Notes under the pieces: model-generated
What the model was told of the DNA's origin: nothing
What the model saw: the letters and a program-made list of their open reading frames with translations, nothing else
Database searches by the model: none
Program-made: the position numbers and the translations under genes
From: Ralstonia wenshanensis
Lineage (GTDB): Bacteria > Pseudomonadota > Gammaproteobacteria > Burkholderiales > Burkholderiaceae
Length of the DNA stretch: 64,000 nt
Assembly (NCBI RefSeq): GCF_021173085.1
Contig: NZ_CP076412.1
Span: 682,001-746,000, forward strand
Direction of reading: 5' to 3'
In this document: positions 1 through 10,263 of the stretch, one piece after another
Layout of the letters: every line of letters begins with the position of its first letter
Numbering within the stretch: position 1 is the stretch's first letter

Positions 1-46
1 GCTTGGGCGGCCGGTCTTGACGCCGGCCCGCTCCAACTCCGCCCAC
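1..46 (-). CDS. Possible 5' end of a leftward gene cut by the window edge
   Basis: Reading leftward, a perfect AGGAGG lies at 60-55 and a GTG codon at 46-44, eight bases apart, followed by fifteen open codons to the window edge (GTG-Gly-Gly-Val-Gly-Ala-Gly-Arg-Arg-Gln-Asp-Arg-Pro-Pro-Lys). This looks like the start of a gene divergent from the GntR regulator. Too little is present to name a product, and the open frame could be chance in GC-rich DNA. The ribosome-binding site is the main support. Confidence 0.4.
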   Translation of the reverse strand, partial: MGGVGAGRRQDRPPK

Positions 47-60
47 CGAAACGACCTCCT

Positions 61-221
61 GAGTCGATTTGATTGGTTTGTGTTGCGCAACGTGGCCGAG
101 TATAGGATACGTAATCTGTAATTACAACATCTGTAAGCTATTGATTTTATTGCCTCACAAAAGCACAATCTCGGTGTGTGATAGCCTTTTGTGGTGCATC
201 TTCCCCATTCTGGTGACGTCT
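61..221 (+). promoter_or_regulatory. AT-rich promoter region of the GntR regulator, with palindromes
   Basis: This stretch is clearly more AT-rich than the flanking genes. It holds a perfect 10-bp palindrome TGTAATTACA at 117-126 and another short palindrome (TTGCGCAA) near 82-89. GntR-family regulators usually repress their own operon through such short palindromes, so these are candidate operators. No -10/-35 assignment is secure. Confidence 0.4.
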
Positions 222-956
222 GTGACCCAACCGCTGCTTCAATCCCCTCGCCTGCGAACGCTCGGCATGTCGGCCGAAATCGCCTCGCGCCTGCGCACCC
301 TCATCGAAGAAGGCGAACTGCCGCCCGGCGCCCGCATCGACGAGCGTGCTTTCAGTGAAATGTTCGATGTCTCGAAGACGCCGCTGCGTGAGGCGCTCAA
401 GGTGCTGGTGGCCGAGGGGCTGGTGCTGCATCGGCAGTACATCGGCTATCGCGTTGCACCGCTCGATCTGGATGAACTGCGCGCGACCTTCGAAACGTTG
501 CATGGGCTGGAATTCACGGCTGGAGAATTGGCGGCGGCGCGGCTGTCCGAGGTGGCTCTGGCGCGTCTGGAGCGCAAGCACCAGGCAATGCTTGAGGCCC
601 ATGCGGCGGGCAGACGCACCGAGTACTTCCGCATCAACCAGGAAATTCACCAGCTCATCATCGACGGCACGGCCAACCCCGTGCTGGCTGGCATTTATGC
701 GACCTTGATGAGCAAGGTGCATCGCGCGCGCGGTGCGGCCAATGCCGACACGCTGCGCTGGCAGGAATCGCACGAAGAACACGAAGCCATCATGGCCGCC
801 CTTCGGGAGCCAGGGCGCCCGCGCCTGGCACAGGTGCTGCGCCTGCACTCGGAGAACACCGCCAAGGAAGTGCTGAGCGTCGTGGCACACAGCCTTGCCG
901 AGGCCGGGCGCCCCACCCGATCAACCAAGGAAGCCCCCAAGAAAGGCGCGCAATGA
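222..956 (+). CDS. GntR family (FadR/FCD-type) transcriptional regulator
   Basis: Cytoplasmic DNA-binding repressor of the FCD subgroup of the GntR family. The winged helix-turn-helix covers roughly residues 15-75, with the classic LPPGARIDERAFSEMFDVSK pattern followed by TPLREALKVLVAEGLV. The all-helical FCD ligand domain follows (residues ~85-220), with the N-H-I/L metal or ligand-type motif at INQEIHQLI. The start is uncertain: GTG 222 or GTG 213 keeps the usual short N-terminal arm, and ATG 267 would cut it. I see no strong Shine-Dalgarno site. The stop overlaps the next start by ATGA, so the two genes are probably co-translated and the regulator likely controls the adjacent enzyme. Confidence 0.85.
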   Translation: MTQPLLQSPRLRTLGMSAEIASRLRTLIEEGELPPGARIDERAFSEMFDVSKTPLREALKVLVAEGLVLHRQYIGYRVAPLDLDELRATFETLHGLEFTAGELAAARLSEVALARLERKHQAMLEAHAAGRRTEYFRINQEIHQLIIDGTANPVLAGIYATLMSKVHRARGAANADTLRWQESHEEHEAIMAALREPGRPRLAQVLRLHSENTAKEVLSVVAHSLAEAGRPTRSTKEAPKKGAQ

Positions 957-1801
957 AACTCGTACGCGTGGGTGCGCCCGGCGCAGAACGTCCAGGCCTG
1001 ATCGATACGCAAGGCCACGTGCGCGACCTGTCAGGCGTGGTTGGCGACCTGGGCCCGCAACAGTTGTCAGATGCGGCCCTCGCGCAACTCGCAGGCATAG
1101 ACATCGCTGCCTTGCCCGTGGTGCAGGACACGCGGTTTGGCGTGCCATGGACGGGCATCGGCAAGATCATCGCGATCGGCCTGAACTATGCCGACCACGC
1201 AGCCGAGGCCGGCTTGCCGCCTCCTGCTGAGCCCATCCTCTTCCTCAAAGCCAACAGCGCATTGAACGGCCCCAACGATGCCGTCATGCTGCCGCGCGGC
1301 TCGGCAAAGACCGACTGGGAGGTTGAACTCGGTGTGGTGATCGGCAAGACGGCGAGCGATGTTTCCCGCGAAGAAGCGCTCTCACACGTTGCCGGCTATT
1401 GCGTGGTGAACGATGTGTCGGAGCGCGAGTTCCAGCTGGAGCGCGGCGGCACGTGGGACAAGGGCAAGGGCTGCGACACCTTCTGCCCCGTCGGCCCGTG
1501 GCTGGTCACACGCGACGAAGTGCCCGACCCGCAAGCGCTTGGCCTGTGGCTCGACGTCAATGGCGAACGTGCGCAGCGGGGCAACACAGCCACCATGGTA
1601 TTTGGCGTGGCGCATCTGGTGAGCTACGTCAGCCGCTTCATGACGCTGCACCCCGGTGACCTGATTTGCACCGGCACGCCGCCCGGCGTCGGCATGGGCG
1701 CCAAGCCCCCGCGCTATCTCAAGGCCGGTGACACCATGCGCCTGGGCATCGACGGCCTTGGCGTGCAGACGCAGACGGTCGCCGCCTACACCAAAGCCTA
1801 A
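953..1801 (+). CDS. Fumarylacetoacetate hydrolase (FAH) family protein
   Basis: FAH-superfamily enzyme of 282 residues, the family that cleaves C-C bonds in fumarylpyruvate, acylpyruvates or ureidoglycolate-like substrates using a divalent metal. Recognisable family blocks are GLNYADHAAEAG (~residue 77), PILFLKANSALNGP, the acidic DWEVELGVVIGK metal-site block, DVSEREFQLERGGTWDKGKG, and the C-terminal GDLICTGTPPGVGMG. It overlaps the upstream GntR gene by four bases (ATGA), which suggests one operon in which the regulator senses the substrate or product. The exact substrate cannot be read from sequence; 2,4-diketo-3-deoxy sugar acids, acylpyruvates and ureidoglycolate are all possible. Confidence 0.85.
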   Translation: MKLVRVGAPGAERPGLIDTQGHVRDLSGVVGDLGPQQLSDAALAQLAGIDIAALPVVQDTRFGVPWTGIGKIIAIGLNYADHAAEAGLPPPAEPILFLKANSALNGPNDAVMLPRGSAKTDWEVELGVVIGKTASDVSREEALSHVAGYCVVNDVSEREFQLERGGTWDKGKGCDTFCPVGPWLVTRDEVPDPQALGLWLDVNGERAQRGNTATMVFGVAHLVSYVSRFMTLHPGDLICTGTPPGVGMGAKPPRYLKAGDTMRLGIDGLGVQTQTVAAYTKA

Positions 1802-1819
1802 ACATGCGGCGCGGCGCGC

Positions 1820-2404
1820 TTAGCGCTGCGCCGCCACCAGCTTGCGCATGGCATCCACCAGCTTTGGATCGACCGCGCCCAGCGTATTGGTGCGCGCGTT
1901 GATGCGCCCTTCTGCGTCCAGCAGCAGGATCGTGCTTGAGTGGTTGAAGTCGCCATCTGCCAGGCGCCGGTATTGCACGCCCAGCAGCGCCGCCACCTCG
2001 CGCGTGCCGCTGGCGTTTGCGCGGGCGACTTGCCAGCGGTCGTCGGCGCCATGCGCGCTGGCCGTCTTCTTGAGCGCCGCAACGGAATCGCGCTCCGGAT
2101 CGACCGTCACCATCAGCACCCGCACGCCGTCGTGCGCGGGCTTACCGCCCTTGGCCAGCGTCGCACGAATGGTCTCGAAGATCATCGGGCAGACCATCTG
2201 GCACGACGAATAGAACATGCTTACCAGCACCGGCTCGCCGCGCAGGTCTGCCAGATGAAAGACGCGGCCGTTCTGGTCGGTCAACGCCACGTCAGATTGA
2301 TACAGCGAGCCCGAAGCGACGGGCCCGGCGGCAAGCGCACCTGCGGCGGCCCCCGCCAGCACACATGCCACGAAGGCACGGCAAAGTTGCTTAAGAAGCG
2401 TCAT
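1820..2404 (-). CDS. SCO1/SenC family copper-binding thioredoxin-like protein
   Basis: Periplasmic or membrane-anchored Sco protein of 194 residues. It begins with a signal-like segment (MTLLKQLCRAFVACVLAGAA) and then a thioredoxin fold with the copper-binding CxxxC motif (CQMVC) and the conserved downstream histidine in DFNHSSTILLLD. Sco proteins deliver copper or reduce thiols for CuA oxidases and, in some denitrifiers, for copper nitrite reductase. It is the third gene of the leftward nirK-nirV-sco unit, its ATG overlapping the nirV stop by four bases, so a role in NirK copper loading or redox protection is likely. The frame is open far upstream, but this ATG fits the signal peptide and the overlap. 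Confidence 0.88.
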   Translation of the reverse strand: MTLLKQLCRAFVACVLAGAAAGALAAGPVASGSLYQSDVALTDQNGRVFHLADLRGEPVLVSMFYSSCQMVCPMIFETIRATLAKGGKPAHDGVRVLMVTVDPERDSVAALKKTASAHGADDRWQVARANASGTREVAALLGVQYRRLADGDFNHSSTILLLDAEGRINARTNTLGAVDPKLVDAMRKLVAAQR

Positions 2405-3192
2405 GGACGTTCTCCATTGAGGGATCGGGCGCAGCGAAAGCCAAGGCTTCCCGTGGCATCGGCGCCTTCGAGTGATGACAGCAACGCCACGCGCATCAGC
2501 ACGGCGTAGCTGTCGCGGCGCACGATGCTGATGGCACCGGCGCCGCAAAACTTCTGCTTGTCGGGGTCGCCCTGCGTGCGGCTGTCCCCGGCAATGAACA
2601 GTGCGTTGAAATCGTCGACCCATTCCCAGATCAGGCCGTGCAGATCGCGCACGCCATGGACATCCGCGGGGCCGCCAACGGGCGGCAACACACGCGTGGC
2701 GGGACGTTCGTACCAGCCGAGAATGCGTTGCGCCCATTGCGGGTCGTCGCGGGCGTCTGCGCGGGTGGCGTCGGCCGCAGCGGCGGATTCCCACTCGAGC
2801 CACGTCGGCAGCCGCGCGCCTTCGCTTTCGCAATAGGCACGGGCGGCAAACCAGCTCACACCAGTCACTGGCGCTTGCGTCGACGCCTGCGGATCGGCAT
2901 GCGTCGCATCGGCCCAGTCGGCAAGGTAGGCCTTGCCGGCAAAGACCTGCGGCACACGGCCACGCTGCCAGGCCTCGTGGCGTTGCACGAAGGTCTGGAA
3001 TTCGCCAATGGTGACGGGCGTGGAGCGCAACTCAAACGGTTCGATGCGCACCCGCTGCGGCTGCCCCGGTGCGTTCTGGGGCAGCACGCTGTCGAAGTCG
3101 CCGCCGGGCAACCGCACATAGGTGGCGCCCTGCGCTGCGGCGCCGGCCAGCGCCATCAACATGGCAGCAAGGTGCAAGGTCAGGCGGCCCAT
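2401..3192 (-). CDS. nirV: NirV-like formylglycine-generating-enzyme (SUMF1) family protein
   Basis: Exported protein of 263 residues with an N-terminal signal peptide (MGRLTLHLAAMLMALAGAAAQG) and an FGE-sulfatase/SUMF1 fold: VRLPGGDF near the start, PVTIGEFQTFVQRH, PVTGVSWFAARAYCESEGARLPT, then a C-terminal GSLGFRCAR. The usual RGGSW block of true formylglycine-generating enzymes is replaced by VRRDSYAVLMR, so classical sulfatase-activating chemistry is doubtful. Such proteins (NirV) are commonly encoded just after nirK in denitrifiers, and their role is not settled. The gene starts 16 bases after the nirK stop and overlaps sco by ATGA. Confidence 0.8.
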   Translation of the reverse strand: MGRLTLHLAAMLMALAGAAAQGATYVRLPGGDFDSVLPQNAPGQPQRVRIEPFELRSTPVTIGEFQTFVQRHEAWQRGRVPQVFAGKAYLADWADATHADPQASTQAPVTGVSWFAARAYCESEGARLPTWLEWESAAAADATRADARDDPQWAQRILGWYERPATRVLPPVGGPADVHGVRDLHGLIWEWVDDFNALFIAGDSRTQGDPDKQKFCGAGAISIVRRDSYAVLMRVALLSSLEGADATGSLGFRCARSLNGERP

Positions 3193-3208
3193 GGTCGTGC
3201 AGATCCGG

Positions 3209-4979
<1,771 letters not shown>

Positions 4980-5270
4980 ATGACACAGTCCGCCTCCACC
5001 ATCCAGCTCGACCTCCGCGTGCTGGCGCCGCGCGAGCGCCATCCGCTGATCTTCTCCGCCTTCGGGGAACTCGGCATCGGCCAGAGCCTGGAGCTGATCA
5101 ACGATCACGATCCGCGCCCGCTGCAGTCGCAGTTTCAAGTGGAGCGCCCGGGCCAGTTTTCCTGGGACTACCTTGAGCGCGGCCCCGCCACGTGGCGCGT
5201 CGCCATCACCAAGGTGGCGTCTGCGGCCAGCGCCGGCCACTGCTGTGGTGGTTGCGGTGGTGGCGCCTGA
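4980..5270 (+). CDS. DUF2249 domain protein with Cys-rich C-terminus
   Basis: Small cytoplasmic protein of 96 residues. The DUF2249 core is visible as LDLRVLAPRERHPLIFSAF, then LGIGQSLELINDHDPRPLQSQF, then SWDYLERGPATWRVAITKV. It ends with an unusual HCCGGCGGGA tail whose three cysteines could bind a metal or act in redox chemistry. DUF2249 proteins are often encoded next to NO-reductase or NO-stress genes under NsrR or NorR control, as here: the gene begins just after GATGC repeats and lies 32 bases before norB. A good Shine-Dalgarno (AGAGGGA) precedes the ATG. Biochemical role unknown; a part in NO sensing, haem or iron-sulfur repair is conceivable. Confidence 0.85.
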   Translation: MTQSASTIQLDLRVLAPRERHPLIFSAFGELGIGQSLELINDHDPRPLQSQFQVERPGQFSWDYLERGPATWRVAITKVASAASAGHCCGGCGGGA

Positions 5271-5302
5271 ATTTCCGATTGCATCCTGCAAGGAACCTTG
5301 TC

Positions 5303-7579
5303 ATGAAAAACAACCAAAGGCTGTGGCGGTGGCTCGGCCTGATCTTCATCCTGTCGTTCGGGGCATTGGGCTATCTGGGCCGGCAGATCTATCTGGCAGC
5401 GCCGCCGATCCCGCATGCCGTCGTCACTTCTGTGGGCGAGGTGCTCTTCACCGGCGAACAGATCCAGCGCGGGCAAGAGGCCTGGCTGGCAGCCGGGGGC
5501 CAGCAGCTTGGCACCGTCTGGGGCCACGGCAGCTACGTGGCGCCTGACTGGTCTGCCGATTGGCTGCACCGTGAAGCCACGGCGTTGCAAGCGATTCGCG
5601 CGCATCAGCAGTTCGATACCGACGCGCCGTTGACGACGGTGCAGCAAGCCGCCGTCGACGCCAGCGTGAAGGAGGAAATGCGCCGCAATACGTACGACGC
5701 AAATCGCGACATCCTGACCGTGTCGCGTGAGCGCGCAGAGGCCATCCGCGGCGTGGCGCAGCACTTCGAGGCCCTGTTCGGCACCGATCCGTCGCTGGCA
5801 ACGCTGCGCGATCAATACGCCATGGCCACCGGCGTGCTGCCGGAAGCGGCCGACCGCGAAGCCCTGGCTGCGTTCTTCTTCTGGACGTCGTGGGCCGCTG
5901 CGGCCGACCGCCCGGGCGAGACCGACATCTCGTACACGAGCAACTGGCCCCATGAACCGCTCGTGGGCAACACCATGACCGGCGGTGCTGCGGTGTGGTC
6001 GATGGTCAGCATCGTGCTGCTGCTGGGCGGTATTGCCGCCATGCTGTGGCTGCACGGCAGCAGCAAGCACGAAGAGGAGGCTGCGCCGCTCCCGGCCGAT
6101 CCGTTCCTCAACGTGGTTGCCACGCCGTCGATGAAGGCCACGCGCAAGTACTTCTTTGCCGTGATTGGCCTGATGCTGGTGCAGATCGGCATGGGCGCCA
6201 TCACCGCGCACTATGCGGTGGAAGGTGAATCGTTCTTCGGGATTCCGCTGGCGCAGGTGCTGCCGTACGTGATCAGCCGGACCGTGCACACGCAGCTTGG
6301 CGTGCTGTGGATTGCCACGGCGTGGCTGGCCACAGGCCTCTACATTGCGCCGCTGCTGTCGGGCCGTGAACCGAAGTTCCAGAAGCTGGGCGTTGACCTG
6401 CTGTTCTGGGCGCTGATCTTTATCGTGGTGGGCTCCATCGCCACCGGCTGGCTCGGCACGCTGCAACATCGTGGTGCGGACTTCGGTTTCTGGGTCGGTA
6501 ACCAGGGGCTGGAATACACCAGCATGGGCCGCGTGTGGCAAATCTTGCTGTTCGTCGGCCTGCTGTTCTGGGTCGTGCTGCTGGGCCGCGCACTGTGGCC
6601 GGCACTGAAGACGCCGTCGGAATCGCGCGGACTGATCGCCATGGTGTTCCTGTCGGCCACGTGCATCGGCGGCTTCTATTCGACCTCGCTGGTGTGGGGC
6701 CAACACACGCACTATTCGATGATCGAGTACTGGCGCTGGTGGCTCGTCCACCTGTGGGTGGAGGGCTTCTTTGAAGTGTTCGCCACCGCCGTCATCGCGC
6801 TCATCTTCACGCGCCTGGGCCTGATTCGCGCCAGCAGCGCCAACCGCGCCATCGTGGCCGAGACGATCGTGTTCCTGTTCGGCGGCATTCTGGGCACGCT
6901 GCATCACCTGTACTTCACGGGTACGCCCACGTCGATCATCTCGGTGGGTGCGGTGTTCTCTGCGCTGGAAGTGGTGCCGCTTACGCTGATCGGGCTCGAA
7001 GCGCTGCAGAACTATCGCCGCACGCAAGGCACGCCGTGGCTCAACGCCTACAAGTGGCCCGTGCTGTGCTTCGTGGCCGTAGGCTTCTGGAACACCGTCG
7101 GCGCCGGCCTGCTCGGCTTTGCCATCAACCCGCCGGCTTCGCTGTACTACGTGCAAGGTCTGAACATGACGGCCGCCCACGGGCACGCCGCACTGTTCGG
7201 GGTGTACGGCATGCTCGGTATCGGCCTGATGCTGTTCTGCCTGCGCGGCCTGTATGCCCGCAGCCTGCATGCCGACCGCCTGCTCAAGCCCGCGTTCTGG
7301 GGCCTGAACATCGGCTTGGCCATGATGGTGTTCATGTCGCTGCTGCCGGCCGGTATCTACCAGGCCTGGGCCAGCGTCACCAAGGGCATGTGGTACGCCC
7401 GCTCGCCGGAGGTGGTGCACTCGAAAGTGATGGAAACGCTGGTCTGGCTGCGCGTGCCGGGTGACATCGTGTTTGCCATCGGTGCGCTTGTGCTGGCCTG
7501 GTATGCGCTTCGGCTGCTGCGCCGTCCGAAGGCACAACAGACTGAGCCGCTGCCGGCTTCGGCTCGCGCCACGCGTTAA
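5303..7579 (+). CDS. norB: Quinol-dependent nitric oxide reductase (qNOR)
   Basis: Inner-membrane enzyme reducing 2 NO to N2O with electrons from quinol. At 758 residues it has the length of single-subunit qNOR, not of the ~450-residue cNOR subunit. One N-terminal membrane helix is followed by the qNOR extracytoplasmic domain (GQEAWLAAGGQQLGTVWGHG, then APDWSADW), then about 12 helices of the haem-copper-oxidase fold. Metal-ligand blocks are HTQLGVLWIA, WWLVHLWVEGFFEVF (the His plus the Glu near non-haem iron), LHHLYFTGTP and AAHGHAALFG. The ATG follows AAGGAA, 32 bases after the DUF2249 gene, so the two form one transcript. It removes the NO made by NirK. A strong terminator follows. Confidence 0.96.
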   Translation: MKNNQRLWRWLGLIFILSFGALGYLGRQIYLAAPPIPHAVVTSVGEVLFTGEQIQRGQEAWLAAGGQQLGTVWGHGSYVAPDWSADWLHREATALQAIRAHQQFDTDAPLTTVQQAAVDASVKEEMRRNTYDANRDILTVSRERAEAIRGVAQHFEALFGTDPSLATLRDQYAMATGVLPEAADREALAAFFFWTSWAAAADRPGETDISYTSNWPHEPLVGNTMTGGAAVWSMVSIVLLLGGIAAMLWLHGSSKHEEEAAPLPADPFLNVVATPSMKATRKYFFAVIGLMLVQIGMGAITAHYAVEGESFFGIPLAQVLPYVISRTVHTQLGVLWIATAWLATGLYIAPLLSGREPKFQKLGVDLLFWALIFIVVGSIATGWLGTLQHRGADFGFWVGNQGLEYTSMGRVWQILLFVGLLFWVVLLGRALWPALKTPSESRGLIAMVFLSATCIGGFYSTSLVWGQHTHYSMIEYWRWWLVHLWVEGFFEVFATAVIALIFTRLGLIRASSANRAIVAETIVFLFGGILGTLHHLYFTGTPTSIISVGAVFSALEVVPLTLIGLEALQNYRRTQGTPWLNAYKWPVLCFVAVGFWNTVGAGLLGFAINPPASLYYVQGLNMTAAHGHAALFGVYGMLGIGLMLFCLRGLYARSLHADRLLKPAFWGLNIGLAMMVFMSLLPAGIYQAWASVTKGMWYARSPEVVHSKVMETLVWLRVPGDIVFAIGALVLAWYALRLLRRPKAQQTEPLPASARATR

Positions 7580-7602
7580 TCCTTAACCCAAGCAGTTCCA
7601 CC

Positions 7603-7648
7603 AAAACCCGCAGGGCCCGTGTCGAGCAGACCGGGCCCTGCGGGTTTT
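7603..7648 (+). terminator. Rho-independent terminator after norB
   Basis: A perfect 16-bp inverted repeat, AAAACCCGCAGGGCCC at 7603-7618 pairing with GGGCCCTGCGGGTTTT at 7633-7648, with a 14-base loop and a T-run at the 3' arm. It begins 23 bases after the norB stop and closes the DUF2249-norB transcript. Confidence 0.92.
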
Positions 7649-7725
7649 CCTGTAATGCCCACCGCCTTCAACTTCCCTACAATGACGAGTCATATAGATG
7701 AATAGTTGACCACATTCGATACCCC

Positions 7726-8448
7726 ATGCCCGCCGATCTCCGCCTGCCCCGCTATCAGCAATTGCGCGACGATCTGGCCGCGCAGATCGCCCAACAGCAC
7801 TGGCGCCCGGGCGACGCCATCCCCACCGAAGCCGAGCTTGCCAAGACGTACAACGTGGCCGTCGGCACGGTCCGCAAAGCCGTCGACGTGTTGGTGGCCG
7901 AAGGCCTGCTCGAACGCTTCCAAGGCCGCGGCACCTTTGTGCGGCGCGCCAGCTTTGCCAGCTCCTTGTTCCGCTTCTTCCGCTTCCAGAGTGAAAGCGG
8001 CGAGCGACGCATTCCTGAGAGCCGCATTCTCAAGCGCGATGTGCTGGATGCGCCGTCCGCACCGGCTGCGGGCCTGCAGATTGAAACGGGCTCACCGGTC
8101 ATTCGCCTGACCCGGCTGCGCCTGCTGGATGGCGCACCCATGCTGGCCGAAGAGATCTGGTTGCCGTACGACCGTTTCGCCCCGCTCGCCACGCTGGAAC
8201 TCGACGCGTTTGGCGACCTGCTGTATCCGCTGTACGAATCCCACTGCGGCCAGATCATCGCCAGCGCTGAAGAAACGCTCACCGCCGAAGCCGTCAACGC
8301 AACGTATGCGCGGCTGTTGCGCATCCAGCCCGGCGATCCGGTGATGGTGATCGAACGCGTTGCGCGCGGCTACGACCGGGTGCCGCTTGAATGGCGGCGC
8401 TCGCGGGGCGCGGCGGCGCACTTCCGGTACCACGTGGATATCCGGTAA
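7726..8448 (+). CDS. GntR family regulator with UTRA ligand domain (HutC type)
   Basis: DNA-binding repressor of 240 residues. The winged helix-turn-helix occupies residues ~5-72 (PRYQQLRDDLAAQIAQQ, then PTEAELAKTYNVAVGTVRKA and the GRGTFVRR wing). The UTRA effector domain follows (residues ~90-238) with typical SPVIRLTRLRLLDGAPMLAEE and PGDPVMVIERVARGYD blocks. UTRA domains bind small metabolites that release DNA. It is 54 bases upstream of, and in the same direction as, an ABC importer, so it probably regulates uptake of that importer's substrate. Start chosen at ATG 7726, immediately before the HTH. Confidence 0.9.
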   Translation: MPADLRLPRYQQLRDDLAAQIAQQHWRPGDAIPTEAELAKTYNVAVGTVRKAVDVLVAEGLLERFQGRGTFVRRASFASSLFRFFRFQSESGERRIPESRILKRDVLDAPSAPAAGLQIETGSPVIRLTRLRLLDGAPMLAEEIWLPYDRFAPLATLELDAFGDLLYPLYESHCGQIIASAEETLTAEAVNATYARLLRIQPGDPVMVIERVARGYDRVPLEWRRSRGAAAHFRYHVDIR

Positions 8449-8502
8449 CGCCCTCCCACGCTGCCACCCAACCCGACAAAAACACACACAGGAGACAACA
8501 TC

Positions 8503-9297
8503 ATGCAGGCCAACTCATCGACCGCGCCGCCGCTGCTGGACGTGCGCGGCGTCACGCTGCAGTACAAGACGCGCCAGCATCTGGTGACCGCCACCTACCG
8601 CGTCGACTTTCAGGTCTACCCCGGCGAGCGCTACATCTTGTTGGGCCCATCGGGCTGCGGCAAATCGACATTGCTCAAGGCCATCGGCGGCTACCTCACG
8701 CCCACCGAAGGCGAGATCCGCCTGAAGGGCCAGCCCGTGACCAAGCCCGGCCCGGATCGCATGATGGTGTTCCAGGAGTTCGACCAGCTCCTGCCGTGGA
8801 AGACCGTGAAGGAGAACGTGCTGTTCCCGCTGCTCTCCACGGGCAAGCTGGGCGCGCGTGAGGCCGAAGAGCGCGCCCTGCACTACATCAACAAGGTCAA
8901 CCTCACCAAGTTTGCCGACCACCACCCGCACATGCTGTCGGGCGGGATGAAGCAACGCGTGGCCATCGCACGCGGCATGGCCATGGAGCCCGACGTGCTG
9001 CTGATGGACGAGCCCTTCGCCGCGCTCGATGCGCTCACGCGCCGCAAGATGCAGGACGAGCTGCTGCAACTGTGGGATGAAACGCGCTTCACCGTGCTGT
9101 TCGTTACGCACTCGATTCCGGAGGCGATCCGCTGCGGCAGCCGCATCCTGATCCTTTCGCCGCATCCGGGCCAAGTCCGCGCCGAACTGCCGAGCCTTGC
9201 GCGCGGCGATGATGACCCCGAGCGCTTCAAGGCGCTGGAAGCCGAGATCCACGACATGCTATTCGCCCGCACGGTGGAGGAAACCCATGCAGACTGA
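8503..9297 (+). CDS. ABC transporter ATP-binding protein (SsuB/TauB-like)
   Basis: Cytoplasmic ATPase of a nitrate/sulfonate/taurine-type importer, 264 residues. Walker A GPSGCGKST is at 48-56, the Q-loop Gln at ~91, signature LSGGMKQR at 145-152, Walker B VLLMDEP at 165-171 followed by FAALD, and a switch His in VLFVTHSIPEA. The ATG follows a clear AGGAGA, and the stop lies 11 bases inside the next gene, showing translational coupling to the permease. Substrate not predictable; relatives move aliphatic sulfonates, taurine, pyrimidine precursors or aromatic acids. Confidence 0.93.
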   Translation: MQANSSTAPPLLDVRGVTLQYKTRQHLVTATYRVDFQVYPGERYILLGPSGCGKSTLLKAIGGYLTPTEGEIRLKGQPVTKPGPDRMMVFQEFDQLLPWKTVKENVLFPLLSTGKLGAREAEERALHYINKVNLTKFADHHPHMLSGGMKQRVAIARGMAMEPDVLLMDEPFAALDALTRRKMQDELLQLWDETRFTVLFVTHSIPEAIRCGSRILILSPHPGQVRAELPSLARGDDDPERFKALEAEIHDMLFARTVEETHAD

Positions 9298-10183
9298 AAC
9301 CCTTTCCATGCCGGCCACCACCGACATCAGCAACCGCGCGCCCGTCTACAGCACGCCCGTGGCGTTCGAGCGCATCGGCGTGGTGGAAAAACCGCTCTCC
9401 ATTGCCGAGCGCCTGTACGAGCAGGCATGGTTGCGCAAGCTCGTCATCCTCGTCGTGCTGGCACTCGTGTGGGAAGGCGGAGCGCGCTGGCTCGACAACC
9501 CGCTGCTGATGCCGACCTTCTCCGACACCGTGCAGGCGCTGTGGGCAGGGCTGGCCAGCGGCACACTGTTCGCTCGCATCGGCACGTCAATGCAAACGCT
9601 GCTGGCGGGCTACGCGCTTGGCCTGGCCCTGTCGTGCGCATTGGTGGTACTGGGCATCAGCAACCGGCTCGGGCAGGACTTCCTGGAAACGCTCACGGCC
9701 ATGTTCAACCCGCTGCCCGCCATTGCGCTGCTGCCTATCGCACTCGTGTGGTTTGGTCTCGGCAACGGCAGCCTGATCTTCGTGATCGTGCATTCCGTGG
9801 TGTGGGCGGTGTCGCTCAACACGCATGCCGGCTTTCTGTCGGTATCGAACACGCTGCGCATGGTGGGCCGCAACTACGGGCTATCCGGCATGGGGTACCT
9901 GACCAAGATCCTGATCCCAGCCGCGTTCCCCTCCATCCTCACCGGCCTGAAGATCGGCTGGGCATTCGCATGGCGCACGTTGATCGCATCGGAACTGGTG
10001 TTTGGCGTGAGTTCCGGCCAGGGCGGCCTCGGCTGGTACATCTACGAGAACAAGAACCAGCTGCAGATTCCCGAAGTCTTTGCGGGTCTGTTGACGGTGA
10101 TCATCATCGGCCTGCTGGTAGAGAACCTGGTATTCCGCACGCTTGAAGCCCGGACCGTCAAACGCTGGGGCATGCAGAACTAA
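9287..10183 (+). CDS. ABC transporter permease (SsuC/TauC-like)
   Basis: Inner-membrane permease of 298 residues with a ~45-residue cytoplasmic N-terminal arm and about six hydrophobic segments. The BPD_transp_1 coupling motif is visible as MVGRNYGLSGMGYLTKILIP followed by AAFPSILTGLKIG, the EAA-loop that docks to the ATPase. It overlaps the ATPase gene by 11 bases; ATG 9287 is the first start inside that gene that gives a full-length permease. The binding protein is encoded 314 bases downstream after a repeat element. Confidence 0.92.
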   Translation: MQTETLSMPATTDISNRAPVYSTPVAFERIGVVEKPLSIAERLYEQAWLRKLVILVVLALVWEGGARWLDNPLLMPTFSDTVQALWAGLASGTLFARIGTSMQTLLAGYALGLALSCALVVLGISNRLGQDFLETLTAMFNPLPAIALLPIALVWFGLGNGSLIFVIVHSVVWAVSLNTHAGFLSVSNTLRMVGRNYGLSGMGYLTKILIPAAFPSILTGLKIGWAFAWRTLIASELVFGVSSGQGGLGWYIYENKNQLQIPEVFAGLLTVIIIGLLVENLVFRTLEARTVKRWGMQN

Positions 10184-10263
10184 GGGCGCGCTTGACTACC
10201 GAAACCGTCCAGGCGCTCACAGTCGCCCCTCGACGGTTTGGCCGTACCCTGCCCTATGCGGCG

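Noticed and set aside
5168-7537. Long open frame (789 codons) on the - strand opposite norB
   Set aside because: Composition is His/Arg/Gln-rich and featureless, and norB on the other strand carries all qNOR motifs.
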